Of a DNA stretch of 64,000 bases, positions 37,824 to 49,819 are shown piece after piece. Below the pieces are notes generated by a model, which saw only the letters and a list, made by a program, of their open reading frames with translations, made no database searches and was not told where the DNA came from. A program made the translations under genes and the position numbers. This DNA comes from Botrytis cinerea B05.10 (taxonomy: Eukaryota > Ascomycota > Leotiomycetes > Helotiales > Sclerotiniaceae): contig NC_037319.1 in NCBI RefSeq assembly GCF_000143535.2, positions 930,001 to 994,000 of the forward strand. The letters are read 5' to 3'. Within the stretch, counting starts at the first letter, position 1. Each line of letters starts with the position of its first letter.

Positions 37824-40800
37824 ATTCATGAAGTTGAAAGAGAAGTGGAAAGTTTGATGGGAAGGGATCAGGGGTCAATGTTATGCGAACGGAGTATCTA
37901 CTATTGACTTGGAAATTTTGTCTCTTTCTCATAATGGTGGCTAGGATAAACCTCTTCTTTGAAAAGAATGAGGTATTTGATCCGTGGGTGGAAAGATTGC
38001 TGAGATATGTTTAGTAACAAGTAATTTCGTCCAATTACAAATATTTCAGTGAACTGGATTTTCGCTTCATCTTAAAGTGATAAAATATTGCACTATAAAT
38101 CTTTTCCCAATAAGTTTTTCTTCGGCTTTGCAGCATTATTAGAGGATGAAATGTCTAAGATACTGCCAATGAATCCCAACGCATTATCAAACTTTTTCTC
38201 AGTTGCATTTTTAGCAACATCCAAGATTCCTGACCCGAATTTTACAAGCAACCAAACACGAATGAACTCATATGAATACTTAGATTGAAGACGTGAAGAA
38301 GTGAAGCATAGACACGAGTTTCTCCAAATATTATTAATGTAAGGGTCTCAGGAGATCATAGAGATTCCAGCGGACAAGGTCGAATTTTCCCCTTAAAAAC
38401 AAGTCTCTTGCAAATATCGTTTTGCTTTGAGAAGTATTCTACTATTTTGGACCATGATAAAATGCAAGCATATCATAATATTCGCCCCCGCTTCAACATT
38501 ACAGGTGGCGAAATACAATGATGGTTCTGAGATCTTACATCAATTCTAAAACTTCCACGTCATTTCTTATATTAACATTCATATCACTGATTTCAAGAGG
38601 GTGTAGATATACAGAATTTGGGTTTCACTTGCTTACGATGACGCTTTCATAGATTCTGTTAATCTGTGGAGGGTTTGATGACGCACCACTTCTTTTGTAA
38701 ATAAGAAGTTAACAGTTGTATCAGACAGATTCATCAAGAGCAAAAGGTCTTGAGTAGTAGTAATCAGAAACGTATGCTTTGATTTACATTGACTTAATTA
38801 ATCAGATGAACTTCATACATTGTACTTTGAATTCAAAGCAACCACTTATGAATTTGGCTGGAAATCTCCTACTTCTCCATCCGAGACTCACGATGCCCCT
38901 GGGGTATTTTGCGAAAGAGAAAACTTCATGCACGAGTATGTACATTTATGACTTCTCAAACTGGTATAAACTAGGGGATATTTTCATCCCCGACGCACTA
39001 CAATTGAAGCCATATCATATGATCCCACATGTGATATTGCGTGAACGGAAAAGGTAGCAAAATTGGGGTTTGTTGCACATCTAAGCGCTATGCACAATGA
39101 TTCATAATTTATAATTCATTTATTAGATATGGCTTGGCTCCACATGTGAGTACCTGACTAGTAAAAGTGTAAATTATACCTTGAATGAAAAGAACTCCTC
39201 GAGGCATAAGAGAGTTTGACAAAACTAGCGTGTAGATCATTGCGTGTAAAGGAATTATTTCCGGCAAGAAGAAGATTATTATGGCATTTCGAGCCGAGAT
39301 GATGGGTTAGGGTTGTTTTCTCATACCGTGTCACGATATGCCATCAAGCGAGAAAGGAAGAGAAAACTTAAGGAAATGCATGCTTGCTTGCGCCCTTGAG
39401 TTTTAGGAACAAGAGACCTAAAATAATGCGCTGGAAGCCGAGTATGGATGGGGTCAATTACAATAATATATACCTTTTAAGCTGCCTGTTTGCGTTTCAG
39501 AACCTCGAGCTGAAATTTTGGTTGGAGAATCGATTTACAGCACGTGTGGTATGACTTGAGACTTCTAAAATGACGTATATATTTTGGGTGTTTGCAGTAA
39601 AATGGAAGTGTCGCGAAAGTAAAATTGAAGTGGGAAAAGAATAGTTGGGGAGGTTGAGGAAGAATTTAGGTAGGTGATGGAGAAAGAATCAGCGTGCGGA
39701 GAGTAAGGTGTGTGGATAGGAGATCTTCTAGAGAGATTCAAGGAATCCTCGAAAGAACATGCTATGCGGTATTATCTTCGTACTAGAATTGTGCAAGTTG
39801 GATGGTGAACACACCTCACTAGAACAAAGATCGCGCGCAGTGCGATATGACTTCATGAATTCCAAGACAATGGAATCAAGGAATCGCATTTTGTTTCAAG
39901 GAAACAGTCGACTATGAGCGATGGAAAGCGATGGAAATATTAAACGATGACGCATCGCGGCCTACACTATTCGGGTTTTCTAGTCTGTATCCTAAGTGTT
40001 TTCGTGAGTGAGGTGAATTCTGGTTCACAAGTAAATGATCGACAGGCACGGCGTGAGCCAAGGTCTCGAGGATGAACAAATGATAAAGGTATTCTTTGTG
40101 GGGGTATGGAAGGGTCGTAAAGGTACCAATGCTGCGAATCTAAATTATAGATCGATCCACTAAGTCGCACCTTCCATGTTTATCCCTAACAATGAGAATT
40201 GGGGAAAGAAGTAAAATGGGGATATCTTTTCACATAGGACGATGCGTCGAGTTCAATTAAATTGATACTTGAATATGGTAATTCCAACAGTTGAGTATGG
40301 CTATGAAATAACTAAACTGCATCTATCTTTTGAGGTTGTGTCGCTGTCTTCCGCCGTTAATAGGCGCCAAGACACTACTCGGTAGCTTAAGCGATAGTTG
40401 AATTTAGGGGGAAGCTTAATATCCTGTGGAGCAACAATGATCAAAACAGGCCAATAGGAACGAACTCTGTGCGAAACGACAACTCCACTTCCGCATCTGA
40501 GGAGATTTAACGTTCAAATTCGGCATTTCTGAGTTGCTTAGTCCATATGCGTCGCTGCACGAAGGATTGACAGTACTGTCGATCAGTACGGTTGAGGGAG
40601 TGAAGGACCGCTGAAATTTCGAAACTACAGGTGGCTGCTAAGATTCCTATGTTTCCATTCTCCCAACTTCTCGAATTCTCTTCCTCTCTCCCCCCACCAA
40701 ACTGTACTTTTCACCACCTCATCGTCGACAAACGCATGCAATTACAACACAAAGGAAACACAGAATCTAAGCACTTACCCATCATGCCCCATATCCTCAT

Positions 40801-41079
40801 CCAACTCAGATTATCGAATTTGATTCTCGGCTTCTAATTGGAGCTCAGTTTCTAGACTGAGCTACAAAGCTATCTGCTATATTGAAGACTTTGAAGGTCT
40901 CAAATCTATAGCTATCTTATTCTCAATTCCAACATATTTTACTTCTCTTGAAAACGTCACATACTACCTATCTACCATTTTGGGCTGCATTAACAAGCAA
41001 CTCTAATCGTCAAAGCAACTTTATACAACAACAAATATACAATCGCCAACAAGCTTCCGATCGAGGCGAAGGACAATCT
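37824..41079. other. Intergenic DNA, 3.2 kb, with an 8-bp-arm hairpin at 40842-40863
   Basis: No gene supported. AGCTCAGT at 40842 is followed after 6 nt by its exact reverse complement, 217 bp upstream of the next ATG. Otherwise ordinary AT-leaning DNA. Confidence 0.5.
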
Positions 41080-43518
41080 ATGTCTGAATCTCTTCGAAAC
41101 ATCTGCTCAAACATCACATCATATCTATCTAAAATATCAAAACAACTTGCACCTCTCAAAACTCATTTTATATCAATCATTAAAATGGCTTGCAGAGAAA
41201 AAACACAAGAGGAAGTCGACAAGACTTCCCAAACCGCCAGTGAACTTACTTCGATGACGATTACTATGCCACCGCCTCCCGAGAGCTTTCCTCAATTTTC
41301 GCAAAACGCAGCTAACGGAATGCAAGCTGAGGAAAATTTCGTCTCTGGCCATCTCGCAAGCACCCCCACTCAAGAGTTTGCGAATTTCAATAGACAAGTT
41401 ACCGCCGATGGTAACGAGGTCGATGAATCGCCAAAGCAGTTTAGCGCAGTAGGAAATGACATTCAGAGACAATTGGAAACCGAGTCGTCCACTGATGCTT
41501 ACGGTAACATACTCAGGGCCAGATCATTTAAAAACAGGAAGGGGGACGGCAGACCTTCGTTTCAGAGGTATCAGCATTGCTCTACAAAGGACGTCGACAA
41601 CGATAATCTCGAGACCGACGATGAAGATGAAGACAAAGATGAAGATGAAGACGGAGGTGAAAATGGAGACGGAGATGAAAACAAAGATAAAGACAAACGA
41701 AGTAGATCTTTGTGTAAGCGAATTCTGCGATTCGTCTTGATGATAAAAAAGAATAAGTTGTGTAAATCGAAGGTGTTTGGAAATCAGGAGTCAAGCGCCT
41801 CGGGCAATATTCTCGGGGCTAAGTCCAACTCCAGGGTAACAGCAGCCACCTCCCATCTGAACGATGCGAATAGCAACGGCGTGGCTACTAGAAACTCAGC
41901 GCAACTTGGTGAAGGCCCGGAAGAGATGGGTAGAGGCACTATTATTCCTGATGCAAATTTCAACACTGAAGTCGTGTACTCGAAGGAGAGGCCCGAAGGA
42001 GTCATCAAATCTGAACCTACGTTTGGAGGTATTGCTATCATACACAAGATGTGCAGAATGCCTCCTGAAGAGCCCAAAATGTCAAAATTGACGTTGAGGC
42101 GTCAACGGGTCTCTTCATTGGCAAAGAAGATCAATCCTCGAAAAAGGCAGAGACAATCTGGGAGAGACAATGAAGCAAGAATGTCCCTAAGACACGCCGA
42201 AGCAGATTTGGGTGCATTGACCAGAGATGAAGTCAGAGAGAATGCTGAAAGAGAGGTTGTAGATGATCACACAGATAACACCGAAGATATCGAAAACCAG
42301 ACGAATCAAACCACACGATCTGAAGAGAACCATGATGGCATGATGCAAACAAGCAGCAAATCAGGCACAAAAGATGTTGCGCATTACATCAAGCAAACCG
42401 CAAGCTCAAAACAAAATTCTGGAGAGATGATTCTGGCCGCTGATGCGCACGGCACCAAAGAACTCGAAGCTCAAGTCAGCCAAATGACAAATCCAGTTGC
42501 CAGTGTACGAACTTGCTTCATCTCTAAATCCAACTCTGTCAAATCTGTTGCGCCAATTATAGAAGACGCGTCAAATAATACGGGAGGCGAGAGCGCAGCC
42601 CCAGAGAGCGTGCAAGGATTTCAAAATACAAGAGACCTCACTGTTTCAGACCCTGAAGCCGCGACCCTAAGAAGAACACGCAGATCATATTGTTTACACG
42701 ATGAATTTGTTCATCCCACGGTCGTAATTGTCAATTTAAGCAAAAGGCCTCATCCAACAACAGATTTGGGAGTCCCAGAACCGTCTGCGGTTAGTAGGTC
42801 TTTAAAAACTGTCACCGGATATAATCTCATTGGCTACAACGCCGAATTGCTTCAATCGCACGAAAATCTTGCCCTCATTCCAAAAGTAAATCGTCGCTCT
42901 GCTCAAGATGACGATGATGATAATTTTGGAGCCCCTCTTTGTCGCACTCCTAGTCATAAACCCTCAGCCGAAGAAACTCGCCAAACAGAGAGTGAAATGA
43001 GCATCGATCCATACCCCAATGCAATCCCCATGTCGAGAGATGCTCCCATAAACAGGGAAAATGATGCAAGCGTTGACCAACAAAACAACAACGAGACCTC
43101 CTTGACAGTAGCTCTAACCCCGGAAGCAATTCTTGAGGCTCGCAATCTAGAGTATTATATTTCATTAATTCCCACCCTTGATGGAAAGTCCAATCCAGAA
43201 GTACAACGTATTCTTCAGGCTCTGAAGGGATATCCTATCAAAATGGGCAGCATCTCAGAAAGTGACCTTGAAAACGATTCGGAAGCCAGTCAAAGATCTA
43301 ACCCCGAGCCCGCAAGCCTGGAAAGTACCCTCAACATCTCAGAAAGCAGCACGGGCGTCCAGCAACATCTGGTCTCCAAACCGAGAGTCAACAGGAAGAT
43401 ACGTCGAATCAGACCGAGAATCGCCAGGAAGGGACGCCCATCAATGAGATTTGAATCGTACGATAAAGAGTTCCTGACATCGGGAGAAAACAGCTTGACA
43501 AGCCCAACGCAACAATGA
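41080..43518 (+). CDS. Large disordered orphan protein (812 aa)
   Basis: Uninterrupted frame of 812 codons from the first ATG. The N-terminal 30 residues are amphipathic; the rest is low in hydrophobic residues and rich in Ser, Asn, Glu, Arg and Thr, so predicted disordered. A strongly acidic Asp/Glu run (about residues 178-206) is followed at once by a basic stretch (KRSRSLCKRILRFVLMIKKN). A short internal repeat, GNILRARS and GNILGAKS, recurs about 100 residues apart. One folded-looking block appears near the C-terminus (EARNLEYYISLIPTL, then VQRILQALKGYPIKM), and the end is Arg-rich (NRKIRRIRPRIARKGRPS), a possible nuclear localisation signal. I recognise no domain. Length without stops argues strongly for coding; function is unknown and conservation outside close relatives is doubtful. 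Confidence 0.75.
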   Translation: MSESLRNICSNITSYLSKISKQLAPLKTHFISIIKMACREKTQEEVDKTSQTASELTSMTITMPPPPESFPQFSQNAANGMQAEENFVSGHLASTPTQEFANFNRQVTADGNEVDESPKQFSAVGNDIQRQLETESSTDAYGNILRARSFKNRKGDGRPSFQRYQHCSTKDVDNDNLETDDEDEDKDEDEDGGENGDGDENKDKDKRSRSLCKRILRFVLMIKKNKLCKSKVFGNQESSASGNILGAKSNSRVTAATSHLNDANSNGVATRNSAQLGEGPEEMGRGTIIPDANFNTEVVYSKERPEGVIKSEPTFGGIAIIHKMCRMPPEEPKMSKLTLRRQRVSSLAKKINPRKRQRQSGRDNEARMSLRHAEADLGALTRDEVRENAEREVVDDHTDNTEDIENQTNQTTRSEENHDGMMQTSSKSGTKDVAHYIKQTASSKQNSGEMILAADAHGTKELEAQVSQMTNPVASVRTCFISKSNSVKSVAPIIEDASNNTGGESAAPESVQGFQNTRDLTVSDPEAATLRRTRRSYCLHDEFVHPTVVIVNLSKRPHPTTDLGVPEPSAVSRSLKTVTGYNLIGYNAELLQSHENLALIPKVNRRSAQDDDDDNFGAPLCRTPSHKPSAEETRQTESEMSIDPYPNAIPMSRDAPINRENDASVDQQNNNETSLTVALTPEAILEARNLEYYISLIPTLDGKSNPEVQRILQALKGYPIKMGSISESDLENDSEASQRSNPEPASLESTLNISESSTGVQQHLVSKPRVNRKIRRIRPRIARKGRPSMRFESYDKEFLTSGENSLTSPTQQ

Positions 43519-44544
43519 TTAGCCGAAAGCTCCCATTGCACAGAATTTGGGGCATGACTGGAATCTAAAAATTAAGTAAGAGGGTGAGATCTGATACTCA
43601 TACGAAGTGGACAAATTGAAATAGTCGAAACACACAAGGTATTGGCGGGCTTTGAGATACACGTCTATCGTTCATTCATTCAATTGTATCTGCGAAGAAA
43701 AGTTTGCTTACAGGCCTATCATTTGTTTTATTATATCTGCAAGGAATTTTGAGTTATATGCTTGTCACTCGTCGATCATATCAGCGATAACCTTTACTTC
43801 CTAAGACTATCATTTATTTTTTCAAAACATAAGAGACTCCAAGATATGGCTCATCACTCGTTTGGTCATATCTATGAGTGGGAAAAATAGAGGTACGGGT
43901 AGGAAAATTACATCATCGATAGCTGGGTAGGCAGGGAACCATGTGTACATCTCAGTTGTAATTTACTAGAATGGCAATATTCTGTATCCTCTACTCCTGG
44001 CTATTCATGGAAATTTACTTTATTGCCAATGAATGGTCTGGTATCTGTGAATCAACACATGAGTCCGCCGCTTCGAGGTTTACTCTACTTAGAGCGCGAG
44101 CAAAGACGAGAGAGTTTTATGCAACGCATTAAACATAATTACTCGAGGTGGTCTGAAATTTCGTCCCCTCAATTTTAGGTGCTTCTTACGTTCACTAGTA
44201 CTCGCTGCATTGATGATCGAAAAGACAACGCATTCCCCAGTAAGGGAAGAAAAACATTAAGCAAACAGAAAGCAAACAATAAATTACCAAGTCCCTCTTT
44301 CCCTCGTAAGTTGACTAGCAATCCTAAATTTCTTCCCTAGATACTCATACTGATATCCTTTTGATACATTGAATCGTTTAAACATAAAACCGCCCATAAA
44401 GCCATACTTAATAAAAGGGATCCGTTTGTTCGGTCCGCCCCACGCTAATATATGATCCAATCACTCAACTCACTACCTCACTACCTCTCTACCGTACTTA
44501 TCAAAGTGTCATCGTCCATCCACATCTTTCTTCGTGCCAGCCAC
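43519..44544. other. Convergent intergenic region, nothing recognised
   Basis: 1 kb between the stops of the disordered orphan (+) and the four-TM gene (-). No features beyond small chance frames. Confidence 0.5.
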
Positions 44545-45296
44545 TCACGACATCTCTCCTGCACTACCCTTTCTCTCCCACTGCCCTTGCGGCTGAACAT
44601 TTCTCCGTGCCTTCATCACCGAAGCCAGTACCGAAGCTACCGCCAATACATCAAACGGAATCACACATACACTCATGATTCCCGCAGCTCTGCTTTCCGA
44701 ACACAAGGTTCCCCAATGTGGTGAGGTTGATGTACTGATATTTGACCATTGGCAACTCCACGTTTGAACAGTCCATTTTGTCGAGGAAGTTAAAGCGTTG
44801 AAAGGAATTGCCGAGGCGACGACTGCAGCAAGAAGGGCGATAGCTAAGGGGATGAGAGTAGGAAGAGCTAGAGGATTTCGCTTCAACTATTCGTTAAACA
44901 ATTAGCTCTAGATACACAACTCGGGAACACACGGCAAAAACATACGGCAGGAACAAATTGCCCCACAAGGGCCACAGAATTCATAACAAAAACTAGAACT
45001 CCACAAACAACCCCGGAAATGGTGGGCTTCAAATCAAAACTTTGAGGCCAGACTGGTAACCGAAAGTCGGCGCCCAGATGGGTGGAATGAAAGACTTGGA
45101 GTGCGTTTGCTGATGTAGCCATGATAGCAAGACCAAGAATTGCGCTAATGGCTATGAAAACTGTGTTGGCATGTTGAGCCATCGTTGCACGAGGGCGAGA
45201 AGAGGAGGTTTCGGGTGTGAATTCTTGGAAGGAGGAGGTGACGATAGTGAGGGGTTGCTTTGGTTCTGGAGATGGAGATGGAGACGGACCTGCCAT
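44545..45296 (-). CDS. Four-transmembrane protein, function unknown
   Basis: Two exons, 44946-45296 and 44545-44886, with a 59-nt intron (44887-44945, GTATGT...GAATAG); 230 aa. The N-terminus (MAGPSPSPSPEPKQPLT) is Pro/Ser-rich and cytosolic-looking. Membrane segments are TVFIAISAILGLAIMATSAN (about 46-65), SGVVCGVLVFVMNSVALVGQ (about 94-113), LPTLIPLAIALLAAVVASAI (about 122-141) and IMSVCVIPFDVLAVASVLAS (about 190-209). The loop between TM3 and TM4 holds three Cys (TWSCQWS, TLCSES, VCV). The topology resembles small fungal tetraspan or MARVEL-type proteins, but no defining motif is seen, so no function is assigned. The acceptor restores an in-frame hydrophobic TM3. Confidence 0.72.
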
Positions 45297-47579
45297 TTTT
45301 GCTGCTGAAGGTATTGAACGGCGGAGAAGATGGACAGAAGATATTGATATGATTGAATCGCGATAAAGAACGAATGTAAGATGGGAAATGCAGTAAGAAT
45401 ACCCCACAATAAGCACAAGAAGCTGAAGAAGAAGAACGCGAATAACTCAGAAATGACGACCCTACGGAATGAAAAGAATGGGGGACTTCAATAGGTACAT
45501 ATACTTCCTTTCTATCCGATAATTATATCACTTACCATTCAATAGTTGAACATGTCTTCAGCCAACAGAATTGATGAGGAAAACGCTGAAGATACAAACG
45601 CAGTAGTTCAAAAATGACAGGGCGATGTAGCATGCCGCTTGTGCACTTCAGCATGTTTGTATTCATATCTTCCAATCAAATAGTGAAAGACGCAAAAGTC
45701 TGTCCCAATCATATTTCCAAAATCTAGACGTTCTGTAAGATTTGTGAATGGTTGGATCACAATGCTTTTCGGTACATGATTTTAAAGGTTATTTTGAGCT
45801 GCGCACAGGCACGGGCGCTTGCATGTAGGGGTAGGCGGCTATGGGGGTTAGAGCAGGCCAATGTGAGGGTTGCAGTGAGCTTTTGGCGGGTCAATCGAGA
45901 TGAATTGAGGAATTGAGGGTGCAAATCTATTATCTTGCTGTTTCGTGTGGGTGAGATGGTTGTGGTTGGTGGTTGGTGGTTGAGTGTCAATATTGAGAAA
46001 GATCGCTATTCGTGGCAGGATAAGGATGGCGGCATGTGCATTTTTCTGGTCGTAATTCTTCCCTTTGAACTAGCAAGCAGCATGAAGCCGAGTTTGGAGA
46101 AGTTCCCAAATGTCTTGTGATAACCTGAGAATATCAAGTCATGATCATAGGGAAGCCAAATATTGACACTCAAGCAAGGCGGAAGTTCCTTCTGCATCAC
46201 GTGCAGTAAGTATTCACAAAACGCATTCCTATGACACTCAAGCATCACGATTACCTATCAATTAGTAGCATACATTCAGTCGCTGAATGTATGTGGAATT
46301 TGGCATTTGGAATTTGGCATTCGTCTGTTGTCGAGATCTGAAAAGCGCGTTTGGAAAGTTGACACGTGACACACCCATCTGATATGAATGTTCTCGTGGA
46401 GTAAACAGAAGACATGGAAATGAAAATTTGAAAGTCCAACTTTTGTGTCTGAATCGTTGATGAGGATTTGTATGTTTTCAGCTTGTGTACCCGGAGGTTA
46501 TTATGGTCTAGTCTAGGGCTGCAACCAGAGGAAAAAGAACGATGAGAGACTTGGCTTGTCAACAACACGGAAGATTAATGACGAAGATCTCGTCTTCTCC
46601 CGCAGCTACAACTTCTTGTCATCAAAACCAAACATCTTCACTGGCATCATTTCCAGGATCCATCATTTTCACTCCTGTCCGAGCCATATTCCATGCTCTT
46701 GCAAACCAATCAAAAGTCCATTATTTGCAAATTTTCGAGCCTTACAGATGTGCCTGATGCGAAGCCGGGAGTCCGAGTACGAAGCTATGTCATGTAACGT
46801 GTAGCAGATCTGCAATAAGAACATTCCACAGACTATACTATGGATCTCAAGCTTGTTTAAAAACTTTAATCAAGAAGGTATCACTTTAGACTTCACTTGG
46901 CCCTTCCAGCCATCATCATTGTTATGCGAATACATCGTTCGTAATTGGCTGCGCGCGTGCGAGTGCGAGAAAAGACCCACGAGGATGGATATTACGGGGG
47001 AAACAACGAATTTATATTCTCCGAGAATGAGGATCAGCATACACACTAACTCCCATTGAACGTTCGAGTTTCATCTTGGGCGTGGAACTGCCACCTTAAT
47101 ATCTTTGACTGCAGCTAAAAATGGCATGTCAAAACCAATGCGAGGTCCGAGAAACACTTCATTATCGGCTCTACTTGCGGATAGCTACCGTTGACGGCGT
47201 TCCGATATGCATGAAGTCCGGCATTGATTCTCTAAATTGTCTAAGAAGGGGGCCCAGCAACTTTCTTCATCTGGTAGTGGGGATCCGGGGTCTTTCGATC
47301 CACGATGATGGCAGTGATCACCATAGGCAGTGCAAAACTCACTATTTTGCTTGCCTTGTGCGAATCGTTTCGTCGGACCGTCTTATGATAGGTTCATCTA
47401 ATATGAAAGGATGGAATTGAAGTGTTTTGATACAAGGAGTCTTGGGTGAGAAGGGGGGTGTTCTAGAAGCTGTTGATATGATAAATACCTCGATCTGCTG
47501 TTCAGGAACAATATCTACAACTCACTCACATTCAATCACTTCAATTTCAAATACACATTTATTATACCTACAAGCAAAT
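45297..47579. other. Divergent promoter region, with a perfect 11-bp-arm inverted repeat
   Basis: 2.3 kb between the four-TM gene (-) and the peroxidase gene (+). Contains the inverted repeat at 46269-46293, CACGTG sites at about 46199 and 46366, and a GATAAATA TATA-like box near 47480, about 100 bp before the peroxidase ATG. No additional gene supported. Confidence 0.5.
46269..46293. repeat. Perfect inverted repeat, 11-bp arms, 3-nt loop
   Basis: CATACATTCAG, TCG, then the exact reverse complement. A direct duplication of TTTGGCATT follows at about 46299-46322. Confidence 0.9.
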
Positions 47580-48595
47580 ATGAGACTTAACGTTCTTCCT
47601 GCCACTCTAGCTTTTGGCTTGGTCACTGCTAGAGCTCACTACCACCAACACGATGCCGCCAACGAGACTGAAGGTGTTTGGATAGCACCTACCGATACTG
47701 ACTGTATGTCTTGCTCATTAAACTTCTTCTTCTTCTTTGCAGGATACTGATATATGATAGTTCGCGGTCCATGTCCCATGATGAATACCTTAGCAAATCA
47801 TGGGTTCCTTCCCCGCGATGGCAGAAATCTCACGGAATACAACGTTGTCAAGGGTCTCAACGATGGTCTCAACTTCAACAAATCTCTTGCAACAATCATG
47901 TTTCAACAAGCTATACCAGTTAGTCCAGCTTACCCAAATACGACCTCCTTCACTCTGTAAGTACCCTTAATTCTAGTTCCTTTCACCACCCCTCTGAGAT
48001 CTCAACCCCAATAACTAACACCCACCAGCGACGATCTCAACCGCCACAACGTCCTCGAGCACGACGGAAGTATAAGTCGCTCCGACGCCTACTTCGGCAA
48101 CAACCACGTCTTCAACCAAACCGTCTTCGACACCACAAAAGTGTACTGGCCCTCTGAGGTCCTCACCGGTCAGCATCTCGTCGACGGCAAACTCTTCCGA
48201 CAAATCGTTTCTCGCTCCACAAACCCCAACTATACATTCACAACCACGACGGAAGCATTCAGTCTTGGAGAGATGGCCGCGCCAATCGTGGCCTTTGGTG
48301 ATAAATTTGCGGTCACGGCAAATAGAACTTTGGTTGAGAGTTGGATTGGTAAGTTTCGTCACTTTATCGTTAATTTCCAGGAAAGGGACTAATTTGATAT
48401 GTAGAAAATGAACGATTGCCCACTGCATTGGGATGGAGTAAGCCAACCGAGGAGATTTCTTTGGAGGATATCTCCTATGTGACGCAGTATCTTGGCAACC
48501 TCACTACGGTCTTGAGCGATGCTGTTCTTACACCGAGAGATCAAAGTACTAGTGCTCATGCTAAACGTATGGGTCATTGGGGTATTTCCATGTAA
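47580..48595 (+). CDS. Secreted heme-thiolate peroxidase (chloroperoxidase / unspecific peroxygenase family)
   Basis: H2O2-dependent heme enzyme that can halogenate or oxygenate organic substrates outside the cell. Four exons: 47580-47703, 47761-47956, 48029-48348 and 48405-48595, with introns of 57, 72 and 56 nt, all in frame; 276 aa, the short form of the family. Residues 1-19 are a signal peptide (MRLNVLPATLAFGLVTARA). The axial ligand motif is P45-C46-P47 in RGPCPMMNTLANHGFLPRDG. The Mg/propionate motif is E117-H118-D119 in NVLEHDGSISR, the EHD variant typical of short peroxygenases rather than EGD. About seven N-glycosylation sequons are present (NLT, NKS, NTT, NQT, NYT, NRT, NLT), fitting secretion. 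In exon 2 the earlier TTTGCAG acceptor would create a stop, so the GATAG acceptor is used. Substrate is unknown. Confidence 0.93.
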
Positions 48596-49800
48596 AGAAA
48601 CTTGATAGGAGATGCAGGGGGGGCATAGCCCGGGTGATCCGGGATGAAACATTGGGTTAAATTGAATGAACTTGCTTGGTGCGTAGGGGAACATTGACTT
48701 CATTTTTGTATATAGATCTTAAAATTTTGAATGGAATAGCTCCTAAGCTCGAACTTTCGAGCGTGGATAACTTCGCTTTCTCATGGCCCAATTGAATTAA
48801 GCATTTTCAGAAAACTATTTTAACAGTGAGAAATTGAACCGTTAGTAAGGAAGAGATAACTGTGAGATTGTATCAACAATCAAATTTGCAAAATTGGAAA
48901 TAATGAGTCAAGTGTTTGTATTTAGCTATTGGAATTGTATTTAATGGCCCATTTTTTGGAAAGAGATTCCCTACAAGCTTCTTATCCACGCTAGACGACC
49001 ACGTAAACTAGCCCAGTATGCTGGAAAGAATCCCTCATCCTTTCACCGTAACACCCAATTAATTGGCGATCCATAATTCAAGACGAGCATTTTCGAAACT
49101 CTGCCCATCCGAAATGGTGAGGATGCCGGAGAAGAAAAGACCCAGTTGGTACCCATCAAACCCAAAAGATTAAAGTCAAGCCAAACACACTTGGCACATC
49201 CACACATTTGAATATCGAAGAAACAACAACGATTCCATCCGCAACAAATTATCAGAAGCTAACTACCGAAGTAGATAGTGGCCCAGAAAACCCGAGTCAA
49301 TACATCTTGTGTCCTATAAGGAAAAAACTCCATTTCGCTACATGGCGATTACCAAACCTGAAGGATAATCGTTTGCGCGACAATGAAGAAACCTCCAGTA
49401 AACCTAACCATGTGCTCATCACCACGGTTAGAGACACGAGGAATTGCGTGCAATTTTCAGGGCTTTGATGAACGCACTAGTGAGAAGAAAGAAGAAGTCG
49501 AGGATGGATTGTTGTTGCAAGCTGGCATTATCCCGCGAGAGGTGATGGTGCACTCGTGTCGCAAAAGTTGACTGGGCGACGCAGACTGTTGTCTCGCCAC
49601 GAAACCGAAAACCTGTGGCAGTTTGTATCATTACCAGACAAAGACTTTGGAAGAATTTGACGATAAAAGTAAGTAGTAATCCAGACCACAAAGAGGAATC
49701 CGGATCAATTCGTCTCGCCTCTCAAAGATCGTCTCCGCCGTTTCAATCGAAAATCACAAGTATGAAGTGGTAGAATCGATTGGAACTATCCCAATGAGGT
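48596..49800. other. Intergenic DNA after the peroxidase gene, nothing recognised
   Basis: No gene or RNA supported; small open frames at 49383-49571 (+) and 49428-49691 (-) overlap antisense and have no recognizable features. Confidence 0.5.
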
Positions 49801-49819
49801 TGATTGAATTAGACTAGAG

